Assembly: GCA_963840055.1 (NCBI GenBank)
Contig: CAWIXM010000013.1
Coordinates: forward strand, 128,258 to 192,257
Direction: 5' to 3'
Source of the DNA: Rhodoplanes sp963840055
Lineage (GTDB): Bacteria; Pseudomonadota; Alphaproteobacteria; Rhizobiales; Xanthobacteraceae
DNA: 64,000 nucleotides
The position numbers and the translations under genes are program-made. The notes beneath the pieces are model-generated. The model saw nothing but the letters and a program-made list of their open reading frames with translations, had not been told where the DNA came from and did not search any database. Positions 24,323 to 34,276 of this stretch are shown piece after piece; position 1 is the stretch's first letter; each line of letters begins with the position of its first letter.

Positions 24323-25867
24323 TTATTCCGCAGCGAGCCGAAACTCCTTCTGCCGCTCGATCTCGGCGAGACAGGCCGTAAGGCCGTTACCGTCCGGATC
24401 GACCAGCGCCGCGGCGCGGGCGCTCGCGATCGCGTCGGCTCCCATCTCGGCGGGGATCTGCCCTGCCAAAATCGGACGGATCACGCGCGCCTCGATCAGG
24501 CCGAAATTGCTTCGGCCGCGCCTCAGCGTGTCGCCATAGCCCTTGAGAAGCCGCGCGCATTCCACGACTTCGAACGCGAGCGCCGCCGAATGCCTCGCCG
24601 CTTCGGCGACGAGCGCAAGCCAATCCTCGATCGCCCGTTGTTCCGCCTGATAGCGATACGTCCAGGGCCGGAACGCCCGCAGCTTCGCGAGGCCCCACAG
24701 CCGCAAATATCCGGTAATTGAGGTGGTCTCCAGCTCCATGGTGAAATGCAGATCGCGCAACCATTGGCGGTTCTCGGCGGCGGTGAGCAGGCGACGCGCG
24801 AACGGGACGGGAAGAATCTGGCATATTTCGTCGAGCCCGGGTTTCAGGAACTCGACGATCCGCAAGCGTTCGCCGGCTTTTGCTCCCATCTCCCGTTCGA
24901 TGCGTCCGATGCGCTCGGGCGCGATTTTCGCAGCAGCGACCCGGATGACGTCCTCATAGGACATGCGCACGGCGAGATGGCGTGCGGTCTCGCCCAGAAG
25001 CCGGCCGCCGGCGCGCGACGCCTTGTCGGCTTCCGCGATGGCCTTTAGCCGTTGGAGATAGAGCTTTGCGTAGGCCCGGTTCTGATAGCGGTAGAGGCGA
25101 CGCACGCCTTCGATCGCAATCGCGGCTGCCTCCGGCGGAAACGACTGCGTGATCGCGCCTTCGAGCGAGCGCAGCCGGCGCTCACCGCCATGGGTCCGCT
25201 TATCCGGCTCGGCCGTGAGAGAGATCGCCGACGCCCGCGTCGCCGCGCGCAGCCCCGCCTCGAAGCCGCGGATATTCGCTTCGGCTGCCTTGCCCTCGGC
25301 ACGGATGGCCGCGACGAGCGCGTCTTGCGCAAGCGGAAGATGGCGCGAAGCCGCGAGCGCGCCCAGCATCACCGCGCTGATCATCGTGCCGGCCTCTCGG
25401 GCGGCCGCCTCCATGTCGAAGATCAGCGCGGCCTGCGCATTCTGCGTGATCGCATCGATGAGGCGCGCGGGATCATGGCGGCCGTCGGCCATCGCCATCT
25501 TTTCGGCGATGGCGTAATGGCGATGGCTGGACGCGATCACCATCGTGCGGTCGGCGGTGACGAACCCGTTGGTGACCGCGCGCGCCGCCTCCAACAGCTC
25601 GCTCGCCAGCACGATATCGACGTCGCCTGCGCCCGGCGTGAGCGCGAATACCGGCTGTCGCCCGTTCAACTCGGCCCAGGGCACCGGCAGAATTTCGATA
25701 TAATAAGTCGTTGCGCCGGTCCGCTGGGCGACGCCGGGAATCGACGTGCTCTGCACGGGAAGGCCCAAGCTCGACGCGGCGGAGACGATCCAATGCGTCA
25801 GCACGCCGCCGCCTTCGCCGCCGAGCGCAGCGATCAGCAACGTCAGCGGGCGTGACGGCGCGGTCAT
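24323..25867 (-). CDS. iorB: indolepyruvate ferredoxin oxidoreductase beta subunit-like (IorB with DUF6537-type extension)
   Basis: 514 residues. The first 190 form the pyruvate ferredoxin/flavodoxin oxidoreductase gamma-type domain (LLIAALGGEGGGVLTHWIVS, STSIPGVAQRTGATTYY, VDIVLASELLEAARAV). The remaining 300 residues are a helical extension (YRYQNRAYAKLYLQRL, YEDVIRVAAAKI, GYLRLWGLAKLRAFRPWTYR) found in long IorB-like proteins. With IorA it would oxidise arylpyruvates to aryl-acetyl-CoA, reducing ferredoxin. The ATG at 25867 overlaps the iorA stop (ATGA); sequence upstream in the same frame is a shadow of iorA. Confidence 0.87.
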   Translation of the reverse strand: MTAPSRPLTLLIAALGGEGGGVLTHWIVSAASSLGLPVQSTSIPGVAQRTGATTYYIEILPVPWAELNGRQPVFALTPGAGDVDIVLASELLEAARAVTNGFVTADRTMVIASSHRHYAIAEKMAMADGRHDPARLIDAITQNAQAALIFDMEAAAREAGTMISAVMLGALAASRHLPLAQDALVAAIRAEGKAAEANIRGFEAGLRAATRASAISLTAEPDKRTHGGERRLRSLEGAITQSFPPEAAAIAIEGVRRLYRYQNRAYAKLYLQRLKAIAEADKASRAGGRLLGETARHLAVRMSYEDVIRVAAAKIAPERIGRIEREMGAKAGERLRIVEFLKPGLDEICQILPVPFARRLLTAAENRQWLRDLHFTMELETTSITGYLRLWGLAKLRAFRPWTYRYQAEQRAIEDWLALVAEAARHSAALAFEVVECARLLKGYGDTLRRGRSNFGLIEARVIRPILAGQIPAEMGADAIASARAAALVDPDGNGLTACLAEIERQKEFRLAAE

Positions 25868-28009
25868 ATCGCTCCTGCTCGAATGGGTCCGCCGAACAGG
25901 CGAATAACGCCACGCGCGAGACCGTGGCGCATCCGGTCCCAGCGGGTGGGGTTGCGCACCAGCTCGACCCGATAGAACGAGGGGCACAGCACGGCCGCAT
26001 GCGCGACTTCGCCGCATAGCCCGCAGCCGACGCAGCTTTCGACCACGGTCGCGACCGGATCGGTGCGCAGCGGATCGGGATTGGGCTTCACCGTCAGCGA
26101 GGGGCAGCCGGACAGGCGGATGCAGGAGTGATCGCCGGTGCAGATGTCGTCATCGACGCCAAAGCGGGTGCGCACGACGCGCTCGCCGCGTTCCAGCTTT
26201 AGCACGTCTTCCGCGCGCACGCGGCGTTGGCGCACGAGCTGGCACTCGCCGTCGGCGATGATGACTTTCAGGCCGCGTTCGGCGGACAGCATCGCCTCTT
26301 TCAGGGTGGCGGCCATTTTGGCGACGCTATAGCTGCGCACCGTGCGCAGCCATTTGACCCCGAGCGCCCGCAGCGTCTTCTCGATGCTCATGCCGGGCGC
26401 CGAGCCGTCGCGGCTCGCCGGGCTCGACGGCATGAATTGCTGCCCCGTCGCCGAGGTGTAGCCGTTCTGCATGATCAGCAGCACGCCGTCGCCCTTGTTG
26501 AACAGATTGCTCGCGACGCCGCTGACGAGGCCGTTATGCCAGAACCCGCCGTCGCCCATGATGGCGATCGGCCGCGTATCGAGGTTCGGCGCCACCGCCG
26601 CCGCGCTCGCAGAGACTCATCCCATAGCCGAGAATCGAGTTGCCAAGATTGAACGGCGGCATGGTCGCAAACGAATGACAGCCGATGTCGGCGCTGATAT
26701 GCGTCCGCCCCACCTCGCGCTCGGCAAGCTTGATCGCGGCAAAGACGGGGCGTTCCGGGCAGCCGGTGCAGAAGGCGGGCGGGCGCGTCGGCAAATCAGG
26801 GATCGCGGCGGCGGCCGCCTTCTGCTTGTGTGCCAGCGCCGCCTGTGCGCGCGCGGCGATCGGCTCGATAGCGACGGTTTGAGGCCCCGCCTCGCGCAGA
26901 AAGGCGGTAAGGCCCTTAAGCACGACATCGGAGGTGTATTCCCCGGTCTTCGGCAGCGGCCCCTTGCCGAATACGCGGGTATTGAGGTCGGCGCGCCGCA
27001 GTTCGACGGTCACCGCCTGCTCGATATAGTCGGGATAGCCTTCCTCGACCACGAGCACCGCCCGCTTGCCGGCGCAGAAGCCGCGCAATTCCTCCGGCGC
27101 GAGCGGATAGGCGACATTGAGCACATAGATCGGAATGCGGGAACGGCCGAACAGATCGGCGAGGCCAAGGCGCGACAGCGCCCGCAGGACGCTGTTCGCA
27201 AGCCCGCCGAGCACGATGATGCCGATGTCGTCGATCTCGCCCCGAATGATCTCGTTAAGCTGGTTGGCGACGATGAAGGCTTGCGCCGCCGGAAGCCGCT
27301 CCTCGACCTTCAGCCGTTCCTGCGTAAACACGACCGGCGGGTGCGAGAGCTTGGCGTAGTCGAACCGGGCTGGCTCCGCGATGCGCGCAAGCCCGGAGTA
27401 TTGACCCGGCCGGTTGGCCTTGGCCTCGAACCGGCCGGTGACGTGGCAGGCGCGGATACGTAGCTCCAGCATTACTGGGGCATGGCTCGCCTCCGACAGC
27501 TCAAAGCCCTTCTCCACGCAGCGCACAATCGTGGGCAGGTCCGGCTTCGGATCGATCAGCCACATCGACGATTTCATGGCGAAGGCGTGGGACCGCTCTT
27601 GAATGATGCTCGCGCCCTCGCCGTAATCCTCGCCGAGAATGATCAGGGCGCCGCCGATCACCCCCGGCGAGGCCAGATTGGACAGGGCGTCGGCCGCGAC
27701 ATTCGTGCCGACGATCGACTTCCAGGTGACCGCGCCGCGCAGCGGATAATTGATCGAAGCGCCCAACATGGCGGCGGCCGAGGCCTCGTTGGTGCAGGTC
27801 TCGACATGTACGCCCAGCTCGGCGAGCAGGTCCTGGGCCTCGACCATGACGTCGATCAGATGCGAGACCGGCGCGCCCTGGTAGCCGCCGACATAGCTCA
27901 CGCCCGATTGCAGCAGCGCCTTGGTGACGGCGAGGATGCCTTCCCCGTGGAAGGTCTCGCCCGCCCCGAGCCGCAACGCCTGGACTTCCTGTTTGAACGA
28001 TCGCTCCAT
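25864..28009 (-). CDS. iorA: indolepyruvate ferredoxin oxidoreductase alpha subunit (single-base frameshift)
   Basis: Removing one base near 26607-26617 (CTCTGCG) joins two frames into a 714-residue protein, the normal IorA length. The first frame holds the Pyr-type domain (SYVGGYQGAPVSHLIDVM, TNEASAAAMLGASINYPLRG), the transketolase-C-like domain, and the start of the ThDP domain (FCTGCPERPVF, DIGCHSFATMPPF). The second holds IMGDGGFWHNGLVSGVA, the ThDP/Mg motif, and a C-terminal ferredoxin-like region with CTGDHSCIRLSGCPS and CVGCGLCGEVAHAAVLCP for 4Fe-4S clusters. Translationally coupled to iorB. The start ATG at 28009 follows a short gap after the TRAP permease gene read in the same direction. 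Confidence 0.88.
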
Positions 28010-28039
28010 GGCGGTCCTGACGGTTGGCGCTCCAACGAC

Positions 28040-29350
28040 TTACATACGCGATGGCAGCCATAACGCAAGGATGGGAAAGGCGATCAGGATCGCAAGCCGC
28101 ACAATATCGGTGACGATGAACGGCAGCACGCCGGAGAATATCGTGGAAATTTTTACATCGCCGATGACGCTTTTGATAACGAAAATATTCATGCCGACCG
28201 GCGGACTGATCAGTCCGAGCTCGACCGTCATCACGATGATGACCCCGAACCAGATGGGATCAAAGCCGAGTTCCTTGATCACGGGGAGGATGATCGGCAC
28301 AGTAAGGATGATCATGGCGAGCGCATCCATGATGCATCCGAGCACGAGATACATGAACATGATTACCACCAGGACGCCGTAGCGGCCAATTCCCAGCCCG
28401 GTGAGGAGGGCGGTGATCTTCTGCGGCGTCTGGGTGATGGTGAGGAAATAGCCGAACAGCAGCGCCCCGATCAGGATGGTGAACACCGCGGCGGTGACGC
28501 GGGTGGTGTCAAGGAGCGAGCGGCGGATGTCCTGACGCGACAGCCGGCCGCGCACGACGCCGAGGATGAAGGCGCCGACGGCGCCCATGCCGGCGGCTTC
28601 CGTCGCCGTGAAGGCGCCGCCATAGATGCCGCCGATGACGAAGGCGAACAGCAGTAGCGTCGACCAGATTTCGCGTATGCTCGTGACCCGTTCCGCCCAT
28701 GAGGTGTGCTTGCCCGGGGGCAGATAGTCCGGGCGCAGCCTGCCCATCAGGGTGACGGTGCCCATATACATCAGCATTGCGAGAATGCCGGGCACGATCC
28801 CGGCGATGAATAGCTTGCCGATGTCCTGCTCGGTGATCAGTCCGTAGATCGCGAACACGGTCGAAGGGGGGATCATGATGCCGAGGGTGCCGCCGGCAGC
28901 GATCACGCCGGTCGAGAATGATTCCCGATAGCCGTAGCGGCGCATCTCCGGGTAAGCGACCCGCGAGAATGTCGCCGCAGTCGCCACCGAGGAGCCGCAG
29001 ATCGCGGAAAACCCGCCGCAGGCGGCGATCGTCGCGATACCGAGGCCGCCGCGCAGATGGCCGAGAAAGGCATTGCCGGCGCGAAACAATTCGCTGCTCA
29101 TGCCCGAGGTGGTCGCGAACGATCCCATCAGCAGGAACAGCGGCACCACGGCAAAATTAAAGTCGGTCACGGTGCGCATCGAGGTGTGGCCGACGATCTT
29201 TAGCGCCGGCCCGCCGCCGGCGAGATAGGCAAATCCGCTGACGCCGACGAGGCCCATGGCCATGCCGATGGGCACGCGCAACAGCATCAGTGCGAACAGA
29301 GCGACAAATCCGATGATCGCAGTGACGTCGCCGCTCATCCTGCCGCTCAC
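28040..29350 (-). CDS. dctM: TRAP transporter large permease (DctM)
   Basis: 436 residues, about 12 hydrophobic segments, no signal peptide. LLMGSFATTSGMSSELFRAG, GGLGIATIAACGGFSAICGS and GGTLGIMIPPSTVFAIYGL are the DctM/SiaM motifs; the chain ends with another P-rich re-entrant (GLISPPVGMNIFVIKSVIGD). It couples Na+ or H+ flow to uptake of a carboxylate captured by DctP. Overlaps dctQ by 4 bases. Confidence 0.95.
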   Translation of the reverse strand: MSGRMSGDVTAIIGFVALFALMLLRVPIGMAMGLVGVSGFAYLAGGGPALKIVGHTSMRTVTDFNFAVVPLFLLMGSFATTSGMSSELFRAGNAFLGHLRGGLGIATIAACGGFSAICGSSVATAATFSRVAYPEMRRYGYRESFSTGVIAAGGTLGIMIPPSTVFAIYGLITEQDIGKLFIAGIVPGILAMLMYMGTVTLMGRLRPDYLPPGKHTSWAERVTSIREIWSTLLLFAFVIGGIYGGAFTATEAAGMGAVGAFILGVVRGRLSRQDIRRSLLDTTRVTAAVFTILIGALLFGYFLTITQTPQKITALLTGLGIGRYGVLVVIMFMYLVLGCIMDALAMIILTVPIILPVIKELGFDPIWFGVIIVMTVELGLISPPVGMNIFVIKSVIGDVKISTIFSGVLPFIVTDIVRLAILIAFPILALWLPSRM

Positions 29351-29856
29351 TCAACCGGCTTGATCTGATATTGCGGCATCAGGTCCGGACGGAAGATCAG
29401 CCGATAGGTGCGTACCGCGATCAGGAGCACGGCCGCGACGACGCCGAGCCAGGCGACGGCGAAGAACGGCCAGGTCGGGATGCGTAGATCAAAGGTCGAG
29501 ATGTTGGCCTCGTAGGTGCTGAGCACCTTGTCGAACAGCGCATAGGTCAGCACCGCCATCACAAGCAGCAGGATTAGGGTCGCGAAAATGTCGATGTAGC
29601 GTTGCGCGCGCGGCCCAACATTGGCCCAGAGGAGGTCGACGGTGATGTGGGTGCCGCGATACGAGGTCGCGGCGATGCCCCAGAAAATCAGGATACCGAG
29701 CAGCAGCGTGCCGAAATCGTAGCCGTCGGGGATTGAGGTCGAGAAGAAGTAGCGCAGCAGCACCGAGACGAAGACGTCAGCGGCGACGATGCCGACAAAG
29801 GCCGCAGCGATTAGCTCAATGCCATCGATGAAGCGATCCATGTAGGTTTGAAACAT
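29347..29856 (-). CDS. dctQ: TRAP transporter small permease (DctQ)
   Basis: 169 residues with four predicted helices. YGTLLLGI-type TM2 (DFGTLLLGILIFWGIAATSY), RGTHITVDLLWANVGPRAQRYID and a final AWLGVVAAVLLIAVRTYRL match DctQ. Between dctP and dctM as in classic dctPQM operons; stop overlaps the dctM start. Confidence 0.93.
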   Translation of the reverse strand: MFQTYMDRFIDGIELIAAAFVGIVAADVFVSVLLRYFFSTSIPDGYDFGTLLLGILIFWGIAATSYRGTHITVDLLWANVGPRAQRYIDIFATLILLLVMAVLTYALFDKVLSTYEANISTFDLRIPTWPFFAVAWLGVVAAVLLIAVRTYRLIFRPDLMPQYQIKPVE

Positions 29857-29975
29857 GGCGCCAATCCAGCCAACGATGAGTCATGATGCACATCGGGGTG
29901 GCCGGCCCTCATACTGAAGGGGCCGGCCCGAGGAAAGTACGCGCGCCGCACACGCTCCGGCGCGCGCCCGCCGCT

Positions 29976-31025
29976 TCAATACGCCGCGTTGCGCTTGGCA
30001 AGCTCGTCCTTGAGCTCCGCCAGTGCCTTGTCCGGGTCGACGCCGGTCTTGCGCACGTTGTCTGCCCAGGTCTTTTGCAGCGGCTCGGCCGCTTTTCGCC
30101 ATTTCGCGAGCTGCTCGGCGGAGATCGGATAGACCTCGTGGCCGGGCTCGGCCTTCAGCTTGGCGATTCCGGCATGCTCGAAATCGGCCCAGGGGCCGGC
30201 CACCTTGCCGGCCCATTCATTGGTGCAGTGTTCGTCGATCACCTTTTTCTGCGCCGGCGACATTTGATTGTATTTGTCCTTGTTGAAGACGAAGGCAAAG
30301 GTGGTCACATAGAGCGGCACGTCCATGTGATATTTCACCACCTTGTCGATGCCGAACAACGGGATCGAGCCCCACGGGAAGGTCACCGCGTCGGCGACGC
30401 CTTTCTCGAGCACGTCGCGCACCTCCGGCGCACCTGCCCGGACATTGGTGCCGCCGAGCTGGGTGACGAAGGTCGCGATGGTCGCGTGCGCCGGTCGAAT
30501 CTTCATGCCCTTGATGTCCTCCGGCACCATGATCTTCTTGGTGCGTGAGTGGAACGTGCCGGGGTCATGGACGAAGGCGAGGCAGAACTTGACGTCTTTC
30601 ATCTCCTTGTCGGCATATTTGCGATACCAGGCATCGAAAGCCAGGGAGCCGCCTTTTGCATCCTTCATCAGGAATGGGAGTTCGCCGGCGCCGATGATCG
30701 GGAAACGACCCGGCTGATAGCCTGGGTTGATGTAGGTGAGGTCGGCAATGCCGTCGCGCGCCATGTCGTAATGGTCGAACGCCTTGCCGAGCTGCTGCGA
30801 CGGATAGACCTTGGATTTGATGGTGCCGCCCGAGGCCTTTTCGACCGAGGCGCCCCAGTCCTCGAGCGCCTTCTGCAACGGATGCGACGGCGGCACCCAA
30901 TGGGAGAGTTTCAGTTCGAAGGTCTGGTCCTCTGCGCGCGCGCTTGGCGCGATCGCAGCCAGTAAAGCCAGCCCTGCCGCGGTCGCAAGTGCGATCATGC
31001 GGACATTTTTAAGTCGCGATTGCAT
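29976..31025 (-). CDS. dctP: TRAP transporter substrate-binding protein (DctP)
   Basis: 349 residues with a cleavable signal peptide (MIALATAAGLALLAAIAPSARA, cut near residue 31 after SARA). The mature part, FELKLSHWVPPSHPLQKALE, ... VYPSQQLGKAFDHYDMARDG and GMKIRPAHATIATFVTQLGG, is the DctP fold with the conserved carboxylate-binding Arg (KIRP). I prefer ATG 31025, which has AGGGAGG upstream; the open frame starts earlier at 31091. The ligand is unknown; aromatic or keto acids are plausible given the neighbours. A 119-base gap before dctQ contains a GGCCGGC-rich hairpin-like stretch. Confidence 0.94.
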   Translation of the reverse strand: MQSRLKNVRMIALATAAGLALLAAIAPSARAEDQTFELKLSHWVPPSHPLQKALEDWGASVEKASGGTIKSKVYPSQQLGKAFDHYDMARDGIADLTYINPGYQPGRFPIIGAGELPFLMKDAKGGSLAFDAWYRKYADKEMKDVKFCLAFVHDPGTFHSRTKKIMVPEDIKGMKIRPAHATIATFVTQLGGTNVRAGAPEVRDVLEKGVADAVTFPWGSIPLFGIDKVVKYHMDVPLYVTTFAFVFNKDKYNQMSPAQKKVIDEHCTNEWAGKVAGPWADFEHAGIAKLKAEPGHEVYPISAEQLAKWRKAAEPLQKTWADNVRKTGVDPDKALAELKDELAKRNAAY

Positions 31026-31218
31026 TGGCGCCTCCCTAAGGTATCGTATTGCCGATCCGCGTTTGCCAAACAGGATCGGGATTTTCCGCAATTCAGCCTC
31101 AAAAGGGAGGGCTTGTAAAGCGGAAGGTTGGCATTAAAACTTTTTTCCGGCGCGCGAATCGGGGCGACCGAACCCGCGTGCGCACCGAGCTTGCAGCGCG
31201 TCATGCTAGTTCAAACCA

Positions 31219-31746
31219 ATGGAGATTGCAGTGCCTCGAAAGCCGAAACCGGTTAAACGACCCGCGCAGGCCACGAACGCGATCGACTATGGCCCGCTGG
31301 AGAACTGGGTCGGCTTCCGCCTGCGGATGGCGCAATCCGCCTCGTTCCAGGCCTTCGCCCGGCTGACGCACGACGTAAAGATAAGGCCGGGCCGGTTTGC
31401 GACCTTGATGCTGATCGGCCGCAACCCGGGCATCAGCCAAACCGCGCTCAGCCAGGCCAACGGCCGGGACAAGTCGACGCTGACCCCCGTTCTCAACGAT
31501 CTGGTGAAGCGGGGGCTCGTTCGCCGCACGCGGACGCCGGACGACCGCCGCACCTATCAGCTCGCCTTGACCGCGGCGGGCCAACGCATGCTCAAGCAGC
31601 TCGCCGCCTGCGCCGTGGTCCACGACCGCAATCTCGACCGCATCATCGGCCGCCACGACCGCGCGCATTTCCTGTCCATATTGCGGCGGATCGAAGCGGA
31701 GCTGTTGGGCGATCGCGCAAACGGAAGGCCCTCGGCGCGCCGCTGA
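31219..31746 (+). CDS. MarR family transcriptional regulator
   Basis: About 171-175 residues. Winged-helix core with RFATLMLIGRNPGISQTALS, the recognition helix (NGRDKSTLTPVLNDLVKRGL) and the wing RTRTPDDRRTYQLALTAAG, a clear MarR signature. The ATG at 31219 is possible, but the GTG at 31231 has GGAG six bases upstream and may be the true start. Divergent from dctPQM with a shared 193-base control region, so it probably regulates the transporter in response to an aromatic or carboxylic ligand (MarR proteins such as CouR do this for phenylpropanoids). Confidence 0.92.
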   Translation: MEIAVPRKPKPVKRPAQATNAIDYGPLENWVGFRLRMAQSASFQAFARLTHDVKIRPGRFATLMLIGRNPGISQTALSQANGRDKSTLTPVLNDLVKRGLVRRTRTPDDRRTYQLALTAAGQRMLKQLAACAVVHDRNLDRIIGRHDRAHFLSILRRIEAELLGDRANGRPSARR

Positions 31747-31789
31747 GCGGAGCGCGCGGACCGAGAGGACGCAAGGGGCGCGTCCGGGG

Positions 31790-32209
31790 CTAACCGCGCA
31801 GACGTGCAATCACCTCGGCCGGGATCGGTTTCGACTTCAGCTTGTCCGGATTGTTGGGATCGCGCCCCGCCCAGACCCGCGTCTCGAATCCTTCGACCGC
31901 GAGTTCCTCGTGCCGCAGCAGGCGATGGACGATATTGAAGCTCGACCGCTTGATCTCGGCCACGGTCGTCTCGATCACCGTCACGTCGCCGAACCGGCTC
32001 GCCTCGAAGAAGCGCGCCCGCGTATCGACCATTGGATAGCCGACAATGTCATAGGCGCGCAAAAACTCGAACTTGGTCATGCCGAGGGCGCGTTCGAACA
32101 GAGCCGTGGTGCTGGTGTCGAACATGGCGAAATAGCGCGGATAAAAGACGATCCCCGCGGGATCGCAATCGCCCCATTCGATGCGCACCGTCCGGCGGTT
32201 GGTCAGCAT
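31790..32209 (-). CDS. acyl-CoA thioesterase, 4-hydroxybenzoyl-CoA thioesterase type
   Basis: 139 residues from the ATG at 32209 (the frame is open to 32311). Hotdog fold with RIEWGDCDPAGIVFYPRYFA, in which the Asp after G is the catalytic residue of 4HBT enzymes, then FGDVTVIETTVAEIKRSSF. It probably hydrolyses an aromatic or acyl-CoA. AAGGG sits very close to the chosen start, so the start is uncertain; a longer form beginning at 32284 cannot be excluded. Convergent with the MarR gene. Confidence 0.87.
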   Translation of the reverse strand: MLTNRRTVRIEWGDCDPAGIVFYPRYFAMFDTSTTALFERALGMTKFEFLRAYDIVGYPMVDTRARFFEASRFGDVTVIETTVAEIKRSSFNIVHRLLRHEELAVEGFETRVWAGRDPNNPDKLKSKPIPAEVIARLRG

Positions 32210-32568
32210 GCCCTTTTTTCGTGCCGGCCAGCGCGTGCCGTCACCGGACTGATCGGTCTCGACCCAGGGAGGAGCGTCGTACATCGAAGCGGGTTTCCGT
32301 ACAGGCTGCATGGCGGCTGACGGCGCAGGCGCCGGCGGGTCCGCATATGCGAATGGCGGCCCGGATCATCGCCCGAGGTGAATGGCACTGGCAAGACGAG
32401 CGGGTCAAGCGCAGTTCGGCGGCAGAGGAGAGCGTCGGCATCGACGCACCGCCTGACGCGGCTCGCGGGGTTGCCATGCTGACGCGGTTTCCGTCGGGCC
32501 AGAAACTATCTAAAACGGCTCAGGCCCAAGACGATTAGGCCTCCAGTTTCTCCGCAGGATCGTTCCGA
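32210..32568. other. intergenic region upstream of CoA-transferase genes, no gene seen
   Basis: About 360 bases between the divergent thioesterase and CoA-transferase genes. No reading frame here has recognisable similarity or good codon signal. It must hold the promoters for both directions. Two short repeats of GGTTTCCGT occur near 32290 and 32486; I see no clear operator palindrome. Confidence 0.5.
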
Positions 32569-33426
32569 ATGTCAGAGTTCATGTCCCTTGCCGACGCGGT
32601 CGCCGCCACGGTCGCCGACGGCGACACCGTGGCGATGGAGGGGTTCACCCATCTGATTCCGTTCGCCGCCGCCCATGAGATCATCCGCCAGGGCCGCCAG
32701 CGGCTGACGCTTGTGCGCATGACCCCGGACATCATTTACGATCAGTTGATCGGCATGGGCTGCGCCGAAAAGCTCATCTTTTCCTGGGGCGGCAATCCGG
32801 GCGTCGGTTCGCTCTACCGCTTTCGTGATGCAGTTGAGAACGGGTGGCCGTGTCCCCTCGCGCTCGAAGAGCACGCCCATGCCGCGATGGCCAACGCTTA
32901 CGCGGCCGGTGCAGCGGGATTGCCCTTCGCCGTATTGCGCGGCTATCTCGGCACCGATCTGCCGAAGGTCAATCCGAATATCCGCACCGTTACCTGTCCG
33001 TTCACGGGCGAGACGCTTGCCGCGGTTCCCGCGCTGCGGCCGGATGCGGCAATCATCCATGCGCTCAAGGCCGATCGCGCCGGCAATGTGATGATCGAAG
33101 GCATTCTCGGCGTGCAGAAGGAGGCGGTGCTGGCGGCCAAACGGGCGCTCGTTACGGTAGAGGAGATCGTCGAGGACTTCGGGCCGCGCAGCCCGAATAC
33201 GGTCATCCTGCCGTCGTGGACGGTGACCGCGGTGGCGCATGTGCCGGGCGGCGCGCATCCGTCCTATGCCAGCGGATATTACAGGCGCGACAATGCCTTC
33301 TATCTCGGATGGGACGACATCGCGCGCGACCGCGACGGTTTCTTCGCCTGGATGAAGACGAATGTGCTGGAGAAGGGTCCGGACGCCTTCGCCGCCCAGC
33401 GGCGCCGGCTGACCGCAACCGCGTGA
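32569..33426 (+). CDS. CoA-transferase subunit A (glutaconate/3-oxoadipate CoA-transferase family)
   Basis: 285 residues of family I CoA-transferases. MSLADAVAATVADGDTVAME, GFTHLIPFAAAHEIIRQGRQ and LIFSWGGNPGVGSLYRFRDA match the glutaconate CoA-transferase-type alpha subunit. Next to pcaF and pcaHG it most likely acts as the 3-oxoadipate:succinyl-CoA transferase of the beta-ketoadipate pathway (PcaI role), but the protein is longer than classical PcaI and belongs to the GctA-like branch, so the substrate is inferred from context. Nine bases separate it from subunit B. Confidence 0.88.
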   Translation: MSEFMSLADAVAATVADGDTVAMEGFTHLIPFAAAHEIIRQGRQRLTLVRMTPDIIYDQLIGMGCAEKLIFSWGGNPGVGSLYRFRDAVENGWPCPLALEEHAHAAMANAYAAGAAGLPFAVLRGYLGTDLPKVNPNIRTVTCPFTGETLAAVPALRPDAAIIHALKADRAGNVMIEGILGVQKEAVLAAKRALVTVEEIVEDFGPRSPNTVILPSWTVTAVAHVPGGAHPSYASGYYRRDNAFYLGWDDIARDRDGFFAWMKTNVLEKGPDAFAAQRRRLTATA

Positions 33427-33435
33427 GGAACGATC

Positions 33436-34212
33436 ATGGCGCTCGCTTACACCGCCACTGAAATGATGACGGCCGCCGCCGCCCGCGCGCTCAAGTCGAG
33501 CGACGCCTGCTTTGTCGGCATCGACCTGCCGTCGGCGGCGTGCAATCTCGCCCGGCTCACGCACGCACCGGGAATCAAGCTGATCTACGAGTTGGGGACG
33601 ATCGAAACCAAGCCGAATGTGCTGCCGCTCTCCATCGGCGACGGCGAATTGTGCGAGACGGCGCTGACCACCGTGTCGGTGCCGGAAATGTTCCGGTACT
33701 GGCTGCAGGGCGGCCGGATCACCGTCGGGTTTCTCGGCGGCGCCCAGATCGACCGCTTCGCCAACCTGAACACCATCGTGATCGGTGACTATGACAAGCC
33801 GAAGGTGCGGCTGCCGGGGTCGGGCGGGGCCCCCGAGATCGCCAATTGCTGCGGCGAAATCTTCATCACGATGCGGCAGAGCAAACGCAGCTTCGTCGAC
33901 AAGCTCGACTTCATCACCTCGCTCGGACACGGGGAGGGCGGCGATCACCGCGCCCGGCTCGGGCTCAAGACCAAGGGCCCGACCAAACTCATCACCGATT
34001 TATGCGTGTTCGAGCCGGACCCTGAAAGCCGCGAGATGACCGTCGTCTCGATCCATCCCGGGATTACGGTGGACCAAATCAAGGCGAACACCAGTTGGGC
34101 GGTGCGTTTTGCGCCGACGCTCATGGAGACGCCGCCGCCTTCCGCCCACGAACTCGAGGTGCTCCGCGACCTGCATGCCCGCACCAAGCGCGCCCATGCA
34201 GGCGTGACTTAG
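33436..34212 (+). CDS. CoA-transferase subunit B (glutaconate/3-oxoadipate CoA-transferase family)
   Basis: 258 residues, partner of the preceding gene. CFVGIDLPSAACNLARLTHA, LIYELGTIETKPNVLP and RLPGSGGAPEIANCCGE follow the beta-subunit pattern; the Glu of YELG is the candidate for the acyl-glutamyl intermediate. Ends 168 bases before vanA, with the GTATAC operator region between. Confidence 0.87.
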   Translation: MALAYTATEMMTAAAARALKSSDACFVGIDLPSAACNLARLTHAPGIKLIYELGTIETKPNVLPLSIGDGELCETALTTVSVPEMFRYWLQGGRITVGFLGGAQIDRFANLNTIVIGDYDKPKVRLPGSGGAPEIANCCGEIFITMRQSKRSFVDKLDFITSLGHGEGGDHRARLGLKTKGPTKLITDLCVFEPDPESREMTVVSIHPGITVDQIKANTSWAVRFAPTLMETPPPSAHELEVLRDLHARTKRAHAGVT

Positions 34213-34276
34213 AACCTTGCCCGGCCATCGGAACCGGCTTGCTGCAGGCCCAGGCGGGCCTGGTTTTTCCCATATT

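Noticed and set aside
32572..33948. 458-residue minus-strand frame over the CoA-transferase genes
   Set aside because: Shadow of two well-matched plus-strand subunits.
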